From NCBI RefSeq assembly GCF_029369745.1, contig NZ_CP120210.1:6200001-6264000 (forward strand): 64,000 nt of DNA. Direction: 5' to 3'. The DNA is from Amycolatopsis sp. QT-25. Its GTDB lineage: Bacteria; Actinomycetota; Actinomycetes; Mycobacteriales; Pseudonocardiaceae. This document shows, piece after piece, positions 1 to 8,534 of this stretch (positions are counted from its first letter, which is position 1; the number at the start of each line of letters is the position of its first letter). The notes beneath the pieces are model-generated. The model worked only from the letters and a program-made list of their open reading frames with translations, was not told the DNA's origin and ran no database searches. The position numbers were made by a program, and so were the translations under genes.

Positions 1-565
1 GCTACGGGGATGCGTTCACCGACTACGTGCGGTTGAAGACCACCAGCCGCGACCTCCCCGGACAAGCGGGCGAAGCCACACACATCCTGGTCACCACATC
101 CTGGTCACCATGTCCTACGACGACCTGATCCGGGACCTCGGCGACGCCTGCCTGGACCTGGTGGGGCCGATCAGCGCCACCGACGCCCGCATCCTCGCCT
201 GCGACGCCCGTGTCCGACCCGGTGTGCTCGGAACTGGCGGGGAACCCCTCGACATCGGCCGATCCAAACGGACCGTGTCCCTGGCCCAGAAGTACGCGCT
301 GACCCTCCGCGACGGTGGTTGTGCGTTCCCGGGTTGTGACATGCCCGTACCCCGCTGTACGGCACACCACATCGTCTTCTGGCAACACCACGGCGAAACG
401 AAAATCGACAACCTCGTGCTGCTGTGCACCAAACATCACCGGCTCATCCACCATAGTGAATGGAAAGCCCGGATCACCCACGACGGCTTACCTGAGTTCA
501 CCGCCCCCGCCTACCTCGACCCCACCACAACACCCAGACGAAACACCATGCACCTACGGATTTAA
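1..565 (+). pseudogene. DUF222/13E12-type HNH endonuclease, 3' part, frameshifted
   Basis: This is the C-terminal part of a 13E12-repeat/DUF222 protein with an HNH nuclease domain; the gene begins upstream of the window. The HNH core is visible as CTAHHIVFWQHHG followed by DNLVLLCTKHHRLIHH, with the usual zinc-knuckle style Cys/His spacing. The reading frame is continuous from base 3 (YGDAFTDYVRLKTTS) up to about base 96, is then thrown out by a 14-bp tandem duplication (83-110) and stops at 126-128. The HNH part continues in another frame to the stop at 563-565. Removing one repeat unit restores one uninterrupted frame, so the gene looks recently inactivated. An open frame from ATG 110 could still express an HNH-only fragment of 151 residues. 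Confidence 0.8.
83..110. repeat. 14-bp tandem duplication causing a frameshift
   Basis: The unit CATCCTGGTCACCA occurs twice head to tail (83-96 and 97-110). Fourteen bases is not a multiple of three. The DUF222/HNH reading frame before and after it differs by exactly this amount, so the duplication explains the break. Confidence 0.85.
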
Positions 566-593
566 AAGTCGTAACAGATGAATAGGTTTCTAA

Positions 594-1469
594 GAGCGTG
601 TCTTACGTGGCGACCGGTGGCTGATGCGCCATGATCTTGGTCGTGGTTGATCGGTTGTCTTTGCGTCTTGTGCCGGATGAGCTGTGGGAACTGGTGAAGC
701 CGTTGATCCCCGCGTTCACACCGCGTCCGCAGGGTGGTGGGACCGCGCCGTTGGATCCGCGGCAGGTGTTCACGGCGATCGTGTACGTGCTGACCAGCGG
801 ATGTGCTTGGCGGGATCTGCCGCCGTCGTTCGGCGTGCCCTTCCAGACCGCGCACCGCCGGTTCGCGCAATGGACAGAGGCCGGGCTATGGCGCGAGCTC
901 CATCGTGTACTGCTTGACGAACTGGGCAGCCGGGGCTTGCTCGACTGGAGTCGTGCGATCGTGGACGGCGCCTCCGTCCGCGCGAAAAAGGGGGATCTCT
1001 GACCGGCCCCAGCCCGGTCGACCGAGGTAAACCCGGCTCGAAAATCCACGTCCTGTCCGACCGTGCCGGCCTGCCGCTCACGATCGCGATCTCCGCCGCG
1101 AACACCCACGACTCGCTCGCGCTCAAACCCCTGGTGATGGCGATCCCCGCGGTCAAGTCCCACCGAGGCCCGCGACGCCGCAAGCCCGCCAAGCTGCACG
1201 CCGACAAGGCCTACGACCAGCCCGCGCTCCGACACTGGGTCCGCGACCGCGGCATCACAGTCCGCATCGCCCGCAAAGGCATCGAATCCGCGGACAAACT
1301 CGGCAAACACCGCTGGGTGATCGAGCGAACCATGGCCTGGCTCACCGGATACCGCCGCCTCACCCTGCGCTACGAACGCAAAGCCGAACACTTCCTCGCC
1401 TTCCTTACCCTCGGAGCCGCCCTCACCTGCCACAAGAAACTCCGAAAGCTCACCACGTAAGACACGCTC
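594..1469 (+). mobile_element. IS5-family (IS427-like) insertion sequence
   Basis: The element is about 876 bp and bounded by perfect inverted repeats: AGAGCGTGTCTTACGTGG at 593-610 and its reverse complement at 1453-1470. TAA lies just outside both ends (591-593 and 1470-1472), and CTAA can be read on both sides (590-593, 1469-1472), so a 2-4 bp target duplication is likely. It carries one transposase in two overlapping frames. It lies 28 bp past the stop of the HNH fragment. Both ends are intact, so it may still be mobile. Confidence 0.88.
631..1460 (+). CDS. IS5-family transposase, two frames joined by -1 frameshift
   Basis: This is a DDE transposase of the IS427 group. Frame A (631-1002) begins with the DUF4096-like helical part (RLVPDELWELVKPLIP, CAWRDLPPSFG) and includes the first Asp in the IVDGASVRAKKG segment. 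Frame B (to 1460) has TGPSPVDRGKPGSKIHVLSD, ADKAYD and the RWVIERTMAWL Glu region. The frames meet at AAAAAGGGGG (985-994). A -1 slip there gives the run VRAKKGGSLTGPSPVDRGK, which is the normal family sequence. The fused product would be 276 residues, normal for the group. Programmed frameshifting at A/G runs is known in this group, so I treat the gene as intact. The TAA stop lies inside the right inverted repeat. Confidence 0.85.
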
Positions 1470-2775
1470 TAATACTGCAATGACACTTCGTGATGGCCGC
1501 GCCGGCGGTAGTGGCTGGTTCGGGCGCGGGCTTGGCTGGTTCGTCGCCATCGTGACCAGTGCATAGCGTGCTGGATTGTGTGCTGGACCCGCGTGGTGAC
1601 ACGGTTGAATAGCTTGCGGATTTCGTTGGACGTGAGCGGTATCAGGCCGGGTGTAGATCCCCTTTTTTTGCGGTCTCTCGAGTGATGACGAGGAATGCTG
1701 CCGCTGCCATGGAGAGAGTTATATGCCGATACCATGCTTCGTATCGGCGGACCTGGTAGTGGTCGAGCCCGGTTTCGTTCTTTGCGGTTTGGAAACTTTC
1801 TTCGATCGCCCAGCGGCTGCCAGCGACGCGTACCAGTTCTCGGAGATCGGTTTCGGCGGGGCCAAAGCAAATGTAGTAGGAAATCTCGGTGGGGTCGCTG
1901 ACCGAGCGGCGGGCCAGCAGCCAGTGGCCGACTTCTCGCCGGCGCAGCGGGCGGATGTCAACTACGGCCCAATCGTAGATCCGCTGCCCGTGGGCGCCAT
2001 CGCCGCAGGACAGGCGCTGCCAGGCAGTCGGGGCGGCGTCCGCGATAACCGAGTGGGCGCGCCGCTGCCGCAGATCCATGGAAATCACCATCTGGGACTT
2101 GGGCACCGCCAGTACATGTGCGATGTCGTGTTCTTCCAGCCAGAGCCGCAGCCGTCCAACCTGCCCGTACGCTTCGTCGGCGGTGAACCACGCGAACGGG
2201 ATACTCGCGGCGAGCGCGCGTTCCAACATTAATTGCGCCAGTTCGGGTTTCGTCGCGAATCCGACGCCGTTAGGAATGCCCGCAGCGCTGCACCGATCCC
2301 GATCGGCGATCCACTCTTTCGGTAGATACAACTCCCGATCGATCAAAGCCCGCCCCCGAGCCGATACATACGCCAAGAACACGCCGATCTGCGAATTCTC
2401 GATGCGCCCGGCCGTGCCCGAATACTGGCGCGCTACGCCCGCGGACTTCGTGCCCTTCTTCACGAACCCGGTCTCGTCCGCGATCAACACGCCACGTTCG
2501 GCGTCCGCCAGCACCTCGACCACCGTGGCCCGCACATCATCACGCACGCCTTCGGCGTCCCAGGCGTAGAAGTTCAGCAGCCGCTGCATGCCCTGCGGGC
2601 CGGCCTCGCCGGCCATCTCCGCCAGGGTCCAGCCGTTCTTGCGCTCGACTTCAGCCAGCAGTCCCCGCAGGTAAGACACCATCTGACGCCGCGGCTCCAC
2701 CCGCGAGAACCGCGACGCGAACCGCCCCGCGAACGCAGTGAAATGCGCCGACCAACCCGTCGCCATCTCCAACAC
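1469..2775 (-). CDS. IS701-family transposase with A7 slippery site
   Basis: This is a DDE transposase. The N-terminal 377 residues (2775 down to 1642) show the family motifs LIADETGFVKKGTKSAGV (first Asp), FAWFTADEAYG (second Asp) and RWAIEESFQTAKNETGLDHYQVR (Glu region). In the zero frame it ends early, just after RETAKKG. A -1 slip in the A7G4 run (minus strand; plus-strand C4T7 at 1659-1669) continues into a typical IS701 C-terminus: GLIPLTSNEIRKLF, HWSRWRR and ARTSHYRRRGHHEV, giving about 435 residues, the usual length. The stop TAG at 1471-1469 lies in the CTAA target duplication, not in the element. The A7 run may be a programmed site or a single-base lesion; the intact downstream frame favours use. 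Confidence 0.82.
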
Positions 2776-2854
2776 AGGAGATCAACTACACGATCGCCGG
2801 GCCAAAGCCTAACCGACACACTCAACCACTCTATAACGAAATGTCATTGCAGTA
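1473..2854 (-). mobile_element. IS701-family insertion sequence
   Basis: The element is about 1382 bp. Its ends are inverted repeats TACTGCAATGACACTTCG (1473-1490) and CGAAATGTCATTGCAGTA (2837-2854), with one mismatch in 18. It is flanked by the direct repeat CTAA (1469-1472 and 2855-2858), which fits the YTAR target preference known for IS701 elements. It landed at the outer edge of the neighbouring IS5 element, sharing that element's boundary bases. Confidence 0.88.
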
Positions 2855-2871
2855 CTAAGTCTGTGCCAGCG

Positions 2872-3545
2872 GATTCTGGTGCAGCAGAGGTGAGGAAGTC
2901 TTGTGGATGTCGTCGCGGATCTTCAGCGAATGCACATGCGGCGGAGCCAGTGCAGCAGGGCGAAGGCACCTTCGACGACCCAGCGGTGAACGCCTAGACC
3001 GAACCGTGTTATTCGCCGCGGCGGGCGATGCCGAGCGTGATCCCTCGGCGCGGACAAGGCGACGGTATTCGTCGTGGCCGTAGGCGCGGTCGGTGCAGAT
3101 CCGGCGTGGCCCTCGCCGCGGTGACCCGGGACCGCCCGCACCGGCGGGATCGCCTGGATCAACGGCATCGGCTGGGTGACGCCGTGCTGGTCACGGAGGC
3201 TACCAAGGGGATACCGGTCGGTGATCACATGGCATGTCGATCCGACAAGGGTCCGGTTCACGGAACTCGGGTCGCTTTCTGGCCCCTTCAACGCCCGCAC
3301 AGATGACCTATTGACCGCCGCACGACCAGTCCAGCAGGTTCACCCCGTGCGCCTCGTGAGCAGCACTCGTGCAACTGCTGCCCCATACCGGCCCCAGTTC
3401 AGTCCCGCAGCCGGCGCCAGCACGTCACACCTCGACCCGTACCCCATCTCCTGCGACAGAAACTCCCACGAATCGTGGCATAGAGCACGATCATGATCCC
3501 GCACAACGCCTTGCGATCGGTTTCGAGCACGTTGCCGATCCACCT
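2872..3545 (-). pseudogene. decayed IS5-family transposase
   Basis: Transposase pieces occur in order on the minus strand but in different frames. These are KALCGIMIVLY (about 3510), WEFLSQEMGYGS, CWRRLRD, then SSVNRTLVGSTCHVITD, DVTQ-like HGVTQPMPLIQAIPPV, and finally GVHRWVVEGAFALLHWLRR with a trailing KIRDDIHK. They match the normal order of an IS427-type transposase of a lineage different from the one at 631-1460. Several frameshifts and stops (for example after RRMCIR) rule out function. The remnant abuts the IS701 target repeat, so that element probably inserted at or near its end. No gene is visible elsewhere in 2859-3593. Confidence 0.75.
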
Positions 3546-3593
3546 GCGGCGAAATGGCCCACCAGTCTCTACGAGAAGCGGGTGACCATCTGA

Positions 3594-4019
3594 TCACGGC
3601 AGGCCAAGGATTTCCGGCCGTGCCGCGTATTTTCGCCAGTGCCGTCCGGGATCCGGCACCAACCGCCGTCGTTCGAGATCCAGCAGCCCGGAAAGGCTTT
3701 CCACCTCCGCCACCACGGCACCGTCCGGCGCCACGAATTCCTGGACGACCCGTGACACCTTGCCCGGTGCCCAGGTGAACCGGGTCAGGACGTCGATCCG
3801 CGCACGGGCGCGGAGCTCGCGGTGGAACCGGATCGTCGTTTCGAGGTTGACCGGGCCGAGGTTCCCGGCCTTGAGCGCCAACGGGTCCACGCCGGCCGCC
3901 CACACGCATTCCCAGCGAGCGTGATCGGCGTACGCGAGGTAGACGGGGCCGCGGACATGCCCGTTGAGGTCGAGATCGTCCGTGCGGATGTCGATGGTGA
4001 CGCGAAGAGGTTCGAGCAC
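3594..4019 (-). CDS. acyl-CoA thioesterase, 4HBT hotdog family
   Basis: The product has 141 residues, the usual size of a single hotdog thioesterase. The 4HBT signature is at the N-terminus: VTIDIRTDDLDLNGHVRGPVYLAYADHARW, with Asp/Asn/Gly-His where the catalytic loop and first helix of the fold are expected. A central strand, TTIRFHRELRARARIDV, follows. Such enzymes hydrolyse acyl-CoA thioesters; the substrate cannot be read from sequence. The start is GTG at 4019 with only a weak ribosome binding site, so a nearby alternative start is possible. It lies in a decaying neighbourhood beside an AraC remnant, so its upstream context may already be lost. Confidence 0.7.
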   Translation of the reverse strand: MLEPLRVTIDIRTDDLDLNGHVRGPVYLAYADHARWECVWAAGVDPLALKAGNLGPVNLETTIRFHRELRARARIDVLTRFTWAPGKVSRVVQEFVAPDGAVVAEVESLSGLLDLERRRLVPDPGRHWRKYAARPEILGLP

Positions 4020-4046
4020 TTCCCGATTTTCGCGCGGTGGACCGCC

Positions 4047-4310
4047 TCAGTCTGGAACGTTTCGGCCAGTCCAGGATCGGACGAGCGCGCCGGGCGGAAC
4101 ACCGGACAGCCGGCGGCACTCCCGCCCGAGATGGGACTGATCCGCGTAACCCACCTCGGCGGCGACGTCGGCAAGCGACGAGCCGCCCCGCGCGACCGGC
4201 GCGCTTTCGCGGTACACGGATCGGCCCGAACGGTGACGCAGCGGAACACCCACGTCCGGCAGTATGCCCCCGCCCACCGACAAGATGCGCCGCCCATGAT
4301 CTCGCTGGGA
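4047..4310 (-). pseudogene. AraC-type regulator, C-terminal DNA-binding remnant
   Basis: The second helix-turn-helix of an AraC regulator is clear: SLADVAAEVGYADQSHLGRECRRLSGVPPGALVRS, ending in a stop at 4047. Upstream of it I find no sensor domain and only poor matches to the first helix-turn-helix. The same stretch is overlapped by a different decayed gene on the plus strand. I therefore read it as a remnant; no function should be assumed. Confidence 0.55.
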
Positions 4311-4334
4311 ACTTGCCGCCGTGCTGCGACCGGT

Positions 4335-4918
4335 ACTCGACCCGCCCCAGTCGGCTGGATCCTCGCCGGCGCGACCGGCGAGACCGGCGAGACCGGCCGC
4401 ACGGTCCCCCGTGACCATGCCGCCTACGCCCGGGTCTGCCACCCCGCCGAGCGTGACCGCGGCTGGTCGAATGGGGCGAAGTCGTGGCCGAGACGGGATG
4501 GCGCCATGCGGTGGCACGCGCTGGTCGGCTCCTCGGATCCGGTGAATCTCACCGGCTCGGTCTGGCGGAACTTCCCGCCCGAACGCGGCACGTAACCTCT
4601 GCACAGTCTCACCGCGCTGCTGGCCGTTCTCGGCGATCACACGTCCACTTCGGAGGCTTGGCTCCGCCTTTGGGGCGGCTACGGCTGGACCGACGAGCAC
4701 TTCGACCCGCCGCGCCTGCGGCATCCAGACCGGGACTACCTGCTCTTCCAAGGACCGCCGACGTCCGTGCCGGAACTCGGCTGGCGGCCCCGGCCGAACT
4801 GGTTCGAGGCGCGGTCGCCCACCCTGTTCCGGCCGGACGACCGTGCCTGGTGCGTGGCGGATCGGATCCGACACGTCACTCGCGGCCGACGGGGATCGCG
4901 TCGACCTGCTGCCGTGAG
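4335..4918 (+). pseudogene. conserved hypothetical protein, in-frame stop and frameshift
   Basis: One plus-strand frame reads like a protein common in actinobacteria (I recall it only as an unnamed hypothetical): YARVCHPAE, then MRWHALVGSSDPVN, then LTALLAVLGDHTST, SEAWLRLWGGYGW, RDYLLFQGP, and SPTLFRPDDRAWCVADRI. It is cut by TAA at 4593-4595, and after CVADRI the ending DTSLAADGDRVDLLP sits in another frame up to TGA at 4916-4918. The order of conserved pieces is kept, so two lesions have broken a once normal gene. The start is not certain. A short GAGACCGGC repeat lies near its beginning. Confidence 0.6.
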
Positions 4919-4923
4919 GTGGA

Positions 4924-5298
4924 TCAGCGCTCTTCGATCGCGTCCACCTTCGACGGGTAGAACGCCACGTGGTCCTTGATCTCGGCGACCGCGTCGTACG
5001 GCGCCTCGTAGGTCCAGACGACGTTCTCGGCGACGCCGTCGCCGGTGCGGACGCTGTAGTATGCCGCGTCGCCCTTGAACGGGCAGTACGTCGAGTGTTC
5101 CGTCCGCTCCAGCACGCCGAAGTCGACGTCGGCACGCGGGATGTACTGCGCGGGCGGGTAGTCCGCCTCCTGCAGCGTGAGCGCGTTCGCGCTGTCCGCC
5201 ACGACCTTACCGCCGACCGTGACGACCACCCGTGCCTTGTTCGGCGTCACCGTGATCGGGTGGGCCGCGCTCGGCTTCAGCACCTTCTTGTCAGGCAT
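4924..5298 (-). CDS. DUF427 domain-containing protein
   Basis: The product has 124 residues, nearly all DUF427. Typical features are KARVVVTVGGKVVADS, YIPRADVDFGVLERTEHSTYCPFKGDAAYYSV and ENVVWTYEAPYDAVAEIKDHVAFYP. The family is small and cytosolic, with a conserved Cys/Asp/Tyr pocket but no agreed reaction. The ATG at 5298 follows a GAGGAGCTG-like ribosome binding site on the minus strand. It has no operon partner: the next minus-strand gene ends 263 bp further upstream. The spacer 5299-5561 shows no gene. Confidence 0.85.
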   Translation of the reverse strand: MPDKKVLKPSAAHPITVTPNKARVVVTVGGKVVADSANALTLQEADYPPAQYIPRADVDFGVLERTEHSTYCPFKGDAAYYSVRTGDGVAENVVWTYEAPYDAVAEIKDHVAFYPSKVDAIEER

Positions 5299-5561
5299 GG
5301 ATCAGCTCCTCGAGGGTTTCCGAATACCGGGAACAGCGACGCCGCCCGCGCGGATATTCCCTCCGGGCAGGAGTACCCCGGATTCGGTGGATCGGCCGGG
5401 AAACACCCTCGATGACGCAGGGTAACCCTCGTTCGAGGTTCTTGAACGACGGTGGGCTTCTTCACGCCCCGGTCCGGCTGCCGGACGAGGCAGCTTGGCG
5501 CTGCCGGCGGACTCGGAACCACCAGTTCCATAGACCGGTGAACCGGCTCAGGGAATGCTTC

Positions 5562-6731
5562 TCACGTCAGCTGTGCGCGGCAAAGGAACGCTACTCCAGA
5601 ACGACCGATTCTGGTCAGCACCAAGGTCGCTTCTTCTCCGCCGCGAGGTTTCAGCTTGCGCCGCAACGCGTCCGGGTCGATGTCGAGACCACGGACGAGG
5701 ATCTCCAAGCGACCGATGTCGTGTTTTTTCAGCGAGACGCGCAGATTCTTCTCGCTGTACGGCCCGTGCTCGACCACCCGGAACGCCCGGATTCCCGGCG
5801 GCGGGACGTCGCCGGTCAGGTACGCGATGCGTTCGTCGAGTTGCCACAGGCCGTGCCGTGCCGCGTAATGCCGCACGAGTCCGGCCCGGACGACGGCGCC
5901 GTCGGGGTCGACGATCCATGCACCCGGTTCACGCACGGGAATGTCGTCGGGATCGGCGTCGGTGACCGTCCATTGTGTACCGTCCGACCGCAACACCGTC
6001 GCCCGGCGCGACACCGTCGAGCCCACGCCGCGCCACAGGCACGCCTCACGCACCTGACCGTCCAACGAGACCAGTTCGACCTCGTCCGCCCACGGCGCGA
6101 TGGAGAAATCGAGCCCCGGCGCGCATTTCACCGCAAGCTCGCGGCCGGCGTACGACTCGACCAATCCGTCCAGCGGCGGAAGGAAATCGGCCGGCTTCCA
6201 CGCCCGGCGCCCGGCGGAGTCGCGGCGGGCGGGGTCGGCGACGACGACCGAAGCACGGCTGACCGGCCGCAGCGCGTCGGCACGCACCAAATCGGGCGAA
6301 ACCCCGGCCTCGAAAGCGTTGTGCCGCGCCATCGCCAGCCGGACCTCGTCCAGATCCGAGCCGAGCGCCCGGGAGGCGGCGCGGGCGATCTCGATCAGGT
6401 CCGCGCCGACGGAACACGTCACGTCGTGGACATCACGACCGGCCAACCGCGAAGCCCGGTGCCGGGCGACCAGTGTGGCGCTGGCCTGCTGGAGCGCGTC
6501 GCCGGTGAACAGCCACGAATCCGCGGAGTCCAGTTTGGCCGACGATTTCCGCCGCAGTACCACCGTTTCCAGTACCGCGGCCGCGTGGTCCGGGGCGATC
6601 CGGCGCACGGCGGCGACGTCGGTGATGCGGGTCTTGCCGGTCAGCGGCAGGGACGAACATTCGGCGAGCGCCGCGCTTCCCGCATCGGAGCGCAGGAAGG
6701 CGACGTCGTCGAGCGTGAATCGATACGGCAC
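5562..6731 (-). CDS. class I SAM-dependent methyltransferase with THUMP-like domain
   Basis: The product has 389 residues. The centre has a Rossmann methyltransferase core: DVTCSVGADLIEIARAA as motif I, VVVADPARRDSAGRR as the catalytic loop. The C-terminal segment, from about FRVVEHGPYSEKNLR to GGEEATLVLTRIG, fits the THUMP-like domain of actinobacterial methyltransferases, suggesting an RNA substrate. GTG start 6731 follows the stop of the upstream gene without a single spacer base (TAG then GTG), so the two are translationally coupled. The substrate is unknown. Confidence 0.8.
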   Translation of the reverse strand: MPYRFTLDDVAFLRSDAGSAALAECSSLPLTGKTRITDVAAVRRIAPDHAAAVLETVVLRRKSSAKLDSADSWLFTGDALQQASATLVARHRASRLAGRDVHDVTCSVGADLIEIARAASRALGSDLDEVRLAMARHNAFEAGVSPDLVRADALRPVSRASVVVADPARRDSAGRRAWKPADFLPPLDGLVESYAGRELAVKCAPGLDFSIAPWADEVELVSLDGQVREACLWRGVGSTVSRRATVLRSDGTQWTVTDADPDDIPVREPGAWIVDPDGAVVRAGLVRHYAARHGLWQLDERIAYLTGDVPPPGIRAFRVVEHGPYSEKNLRVSLKKHDIGRLEILVRGLDIDPDALRRKLKPRGGEEATLVLTRIGRSGVAFLCRAQLT

Positions 6732-7694
6732 CTACGAACGCTTGGTGCCGGTGATCATCACGTTGTAGAACAGCTCGCGCGGCAGCACCTTGGCGAACAG
6801 CTTCTTGTCCAGAGCGGACAGCCGCAACCAGAGCCGGTACGCGAACAGACGCCAGCGCAGGGTCAGCTTCTCCTGGGGCACGGCGGCTTCGAAGGTCCGG
6901 ATCGGCCAGCCCGCGAGCGCGGCGGCGAACTCCTCGGTGACCGCGCGGACGTCCTGCGCGCCCGCGCCGCGGGCCATCGACTCGAGTTCGGACGGGTCGA
7001 AGGTGTGGATGTCGACCACGGCCTCCAGCGCGGCCGCGCGGGAGGACTCGTCGAGTTCCTCCTGTGGACGGCGCCAGCCGTTCAGCGCCGGGAGCTTGGT
7101 CAGGTTGGTGGTGAGGTACCACGTGAGCTGGCCGAGCTTGCGCGCGTAGAAGTCGCCGACCTTCGTCGGTTCGCCCGCGAAGACGAACCGGCCGCCCGGC
7201 TTCAGCACCCGCAGCACCTCGGCGAACGCGGCGCGGACGTCCGGGATGTGGTGCAGCACGGCGTGCCCGACGACGAGGTCGAAACTGTCGTCCTCGTAAG
7301 GGATCCGCTCCGCGTCGGCGACCCTGCCGTCGACGTCGAGGCCGAGGTTCTCGGCGTTGCGCAGCGCGACCTGGACCATGCCCGGCGACAGGTCGGTGAC
7401 CGAACCCTTCTTGATCACCCCGCCCTGCATCAGGTTCAGCAGGAAGAAACCGGTGCCGCTGCCCAGTTCCATCGCGGTCGGATACGGCTGGCCGTCCTCA
7501 CCGGCGACGGCGTTGAACACGTCCGTCGCGTAGGAGATGCAGCGCTCGTCGTAGGAGATGGACCACTTCTCGTCGTAGGTGCCGGCTTCCCAGTCGTGGT
7601 AGAGCACGTTGGCGAGCTTGGGGTCGTCGTAGGCGGCCTTGACCTCTTCGGCGGTGGCGTGCGGGTTCGGCGCCGGATCGTTCACCTGCGTCAT
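6732..7694 (-). CDS. class I SAM-dependent methyltransferase
   Basis: The product has 320 residues. The Methyltransf_11/25 core is plain: AMELGSGTGFFLLNL (SAM-binding motif I), DLSPGMVQVA, ERIPYEDDSFDLVVGHAVLHHI (motifs II/III) and VLRVLKPGGRFVFAGEP. The longer C-terminal half is helical and may bind substrate. Start ATG 7694 (MTQVNDP) is chosen because the enoyl-CoA hydratase gene stops 5 bp upstream; the longer open frame would lie inside that gene. It is the second gene of a probable echA, methyltransferase, THUMP-methyltransferase operon. The substrate cannot be told. Confidence 0.85.
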   Translation of the reverse strand: MTQVNDPAPNPHATAEEVKAAYDDPKLANVLYHDWEAGTYDEKWSISYDERCISYATDVFNAVAGEDGQPYPTAMELGSGTGFFLLNLMQGGVIKKGSVTDLSPGMVQVALRNAENLGLDVDGRVADAERIPYEDDSFDLVVGHAVLHHIPDVRAAFAEVLRVLKPGGRFVFAGEPTKVGDFYARKLGQLTWYLTTNLTKLPALNGWRRPQEELDESSRAAALEAVVDIHTFDPSELESMARGAGAQDVRAVTEEFAAALAGWPIRTFEAAVPQEKLTLRWRLFAYRLWLRLSALDKKLFAKVLPRELFYNVMITGTKRS

Positions 7695-7699
7695 CGCGC

Positions 7700-8479
7700 T
7701 TACTTCCCCTCGAAGGTGGCCTTGCCGGGGCCGTTCTCGATGAACGACTTCATGCCGTTGCGCTGGTCCTCGGTCGCCCAGAGCGCGGCGAAGAGGTGGG
7801 ATTCGAGCTTCAGACCGCTCGCGAGGTCGGTGTCGAGACCGCCGTCGATCGCGGCCTTCGCGGCGCGCAGCGCCACAGCGGGGCCGTTCGCGAATTGCGA
7901 GGCCCACTTGTGCGCGGCGGCGTAGACGTCGTCCGGGGCGACGACCTCGTCGAGGATCCCCAGCGCGAGTGCCTCCTCGGCCTTCACGAAGCGGCCGGTG
8001 AACACGAGGTCCTTGGTCTTGCTCGGGCCGATGAGCCGCGCCAGGCGCTGCGTGCCGCCGGCGCCGGGGATGACGCCGAGCTGGATCTCCGGCTGACCGA
8101 CCTTGACGTTGTCGCCGGCGATCCGGCGGTCGGCGGTCAGCGCGAGTTCGAGCCCGCCGCCCAGCGCGTAGCCGGTGATGGCCGCGACGACCGGCTTCGG
8201 GATGTTCGCGATGGTGGCCAGCGACGCCGTCAGCGCCGCGCCGAACTTCGCGATCTCCGGGTAGGTGCGCTCGGCCATCTCCTTGATGTCCGCGCCACCC
8301 GCGAAGGTCTTCTCGCCGCCGTAAAGGATCACGGCGCGCACGTCGTCGCGCTCGGAGGCCTCACGGGCCGCTTCGGCCAGCTCGGCCTGCACCTGGTCGT
8401 TCAGCGCGTTGACCGGCGGGCGGTCCAGCCGGATCGTGCCGACCCCGCCTTCGACCTCGAGACTTACGAACTCTCCCAC
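7700..8479 (-). CDS. enoyl-CoA hydratase/isomerase family protein
   Basis: The product has 259 residues, standard for a crotonase monomer. Hallmarks are FAGGADIKEMAE (oxyanion hole and CoA pocket), ALGGGLELALTADRR with a catalytic Glu, and PEIQLGVIPGAGGTQRLAR with the second Glu region. It should hydrate trans-2-enoyl-CoA in beta-oxidation. It is the first gene of a three-gene minus-strand run with two methyltransferases, a link that does not itself suggest a pathway. Confidence 0.9.
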   Translation of the reverse strand: MGEFVSLEVEGGVGTIRLDRPPVNALNDQVQAELAEAAREASERDDVRAVILYGGEKTFAGGADIKEMAERTYPEIAKFGAALTASLATIANIPKPVVAAITGYALGGGLELALTADRRIAGDNVKVGQPEIQLGVIPGAGGTQRLARLIGPSKTKDLVFTGRFVKAEEALALGILDEVVAPDDVYAAAHKWASQFANGPAVALRAAKAAIDGGLDTDLASGLKLESHLFAALWATEDQRNGMKSFIENGPGKATFEGK

Positions 8480-8534
8480 GCCGTCCTCCTTAACCGTCCG
8501 AGACAGATTGCAGGCTACCGGTCAGTACGACCCG

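Noticed and set aside
603..1550. Minus-strand frame of 315 codons over the IS5 element
   Set aside because: It runs antisense to the transposase and joins two different elements; no family features.
5412..7925. Long plus-strand open frame of 837 codons
   Set aside because: It is antisense to the methyltransferase and enoyl-CoA hydratase genes, lacks family sequence and reflects high-GC codon use on the other strand. The same holds for long frames opposite the symporter (26679-28556), phosphorylase (12885-14249) and M20 (46638-48083) genes.
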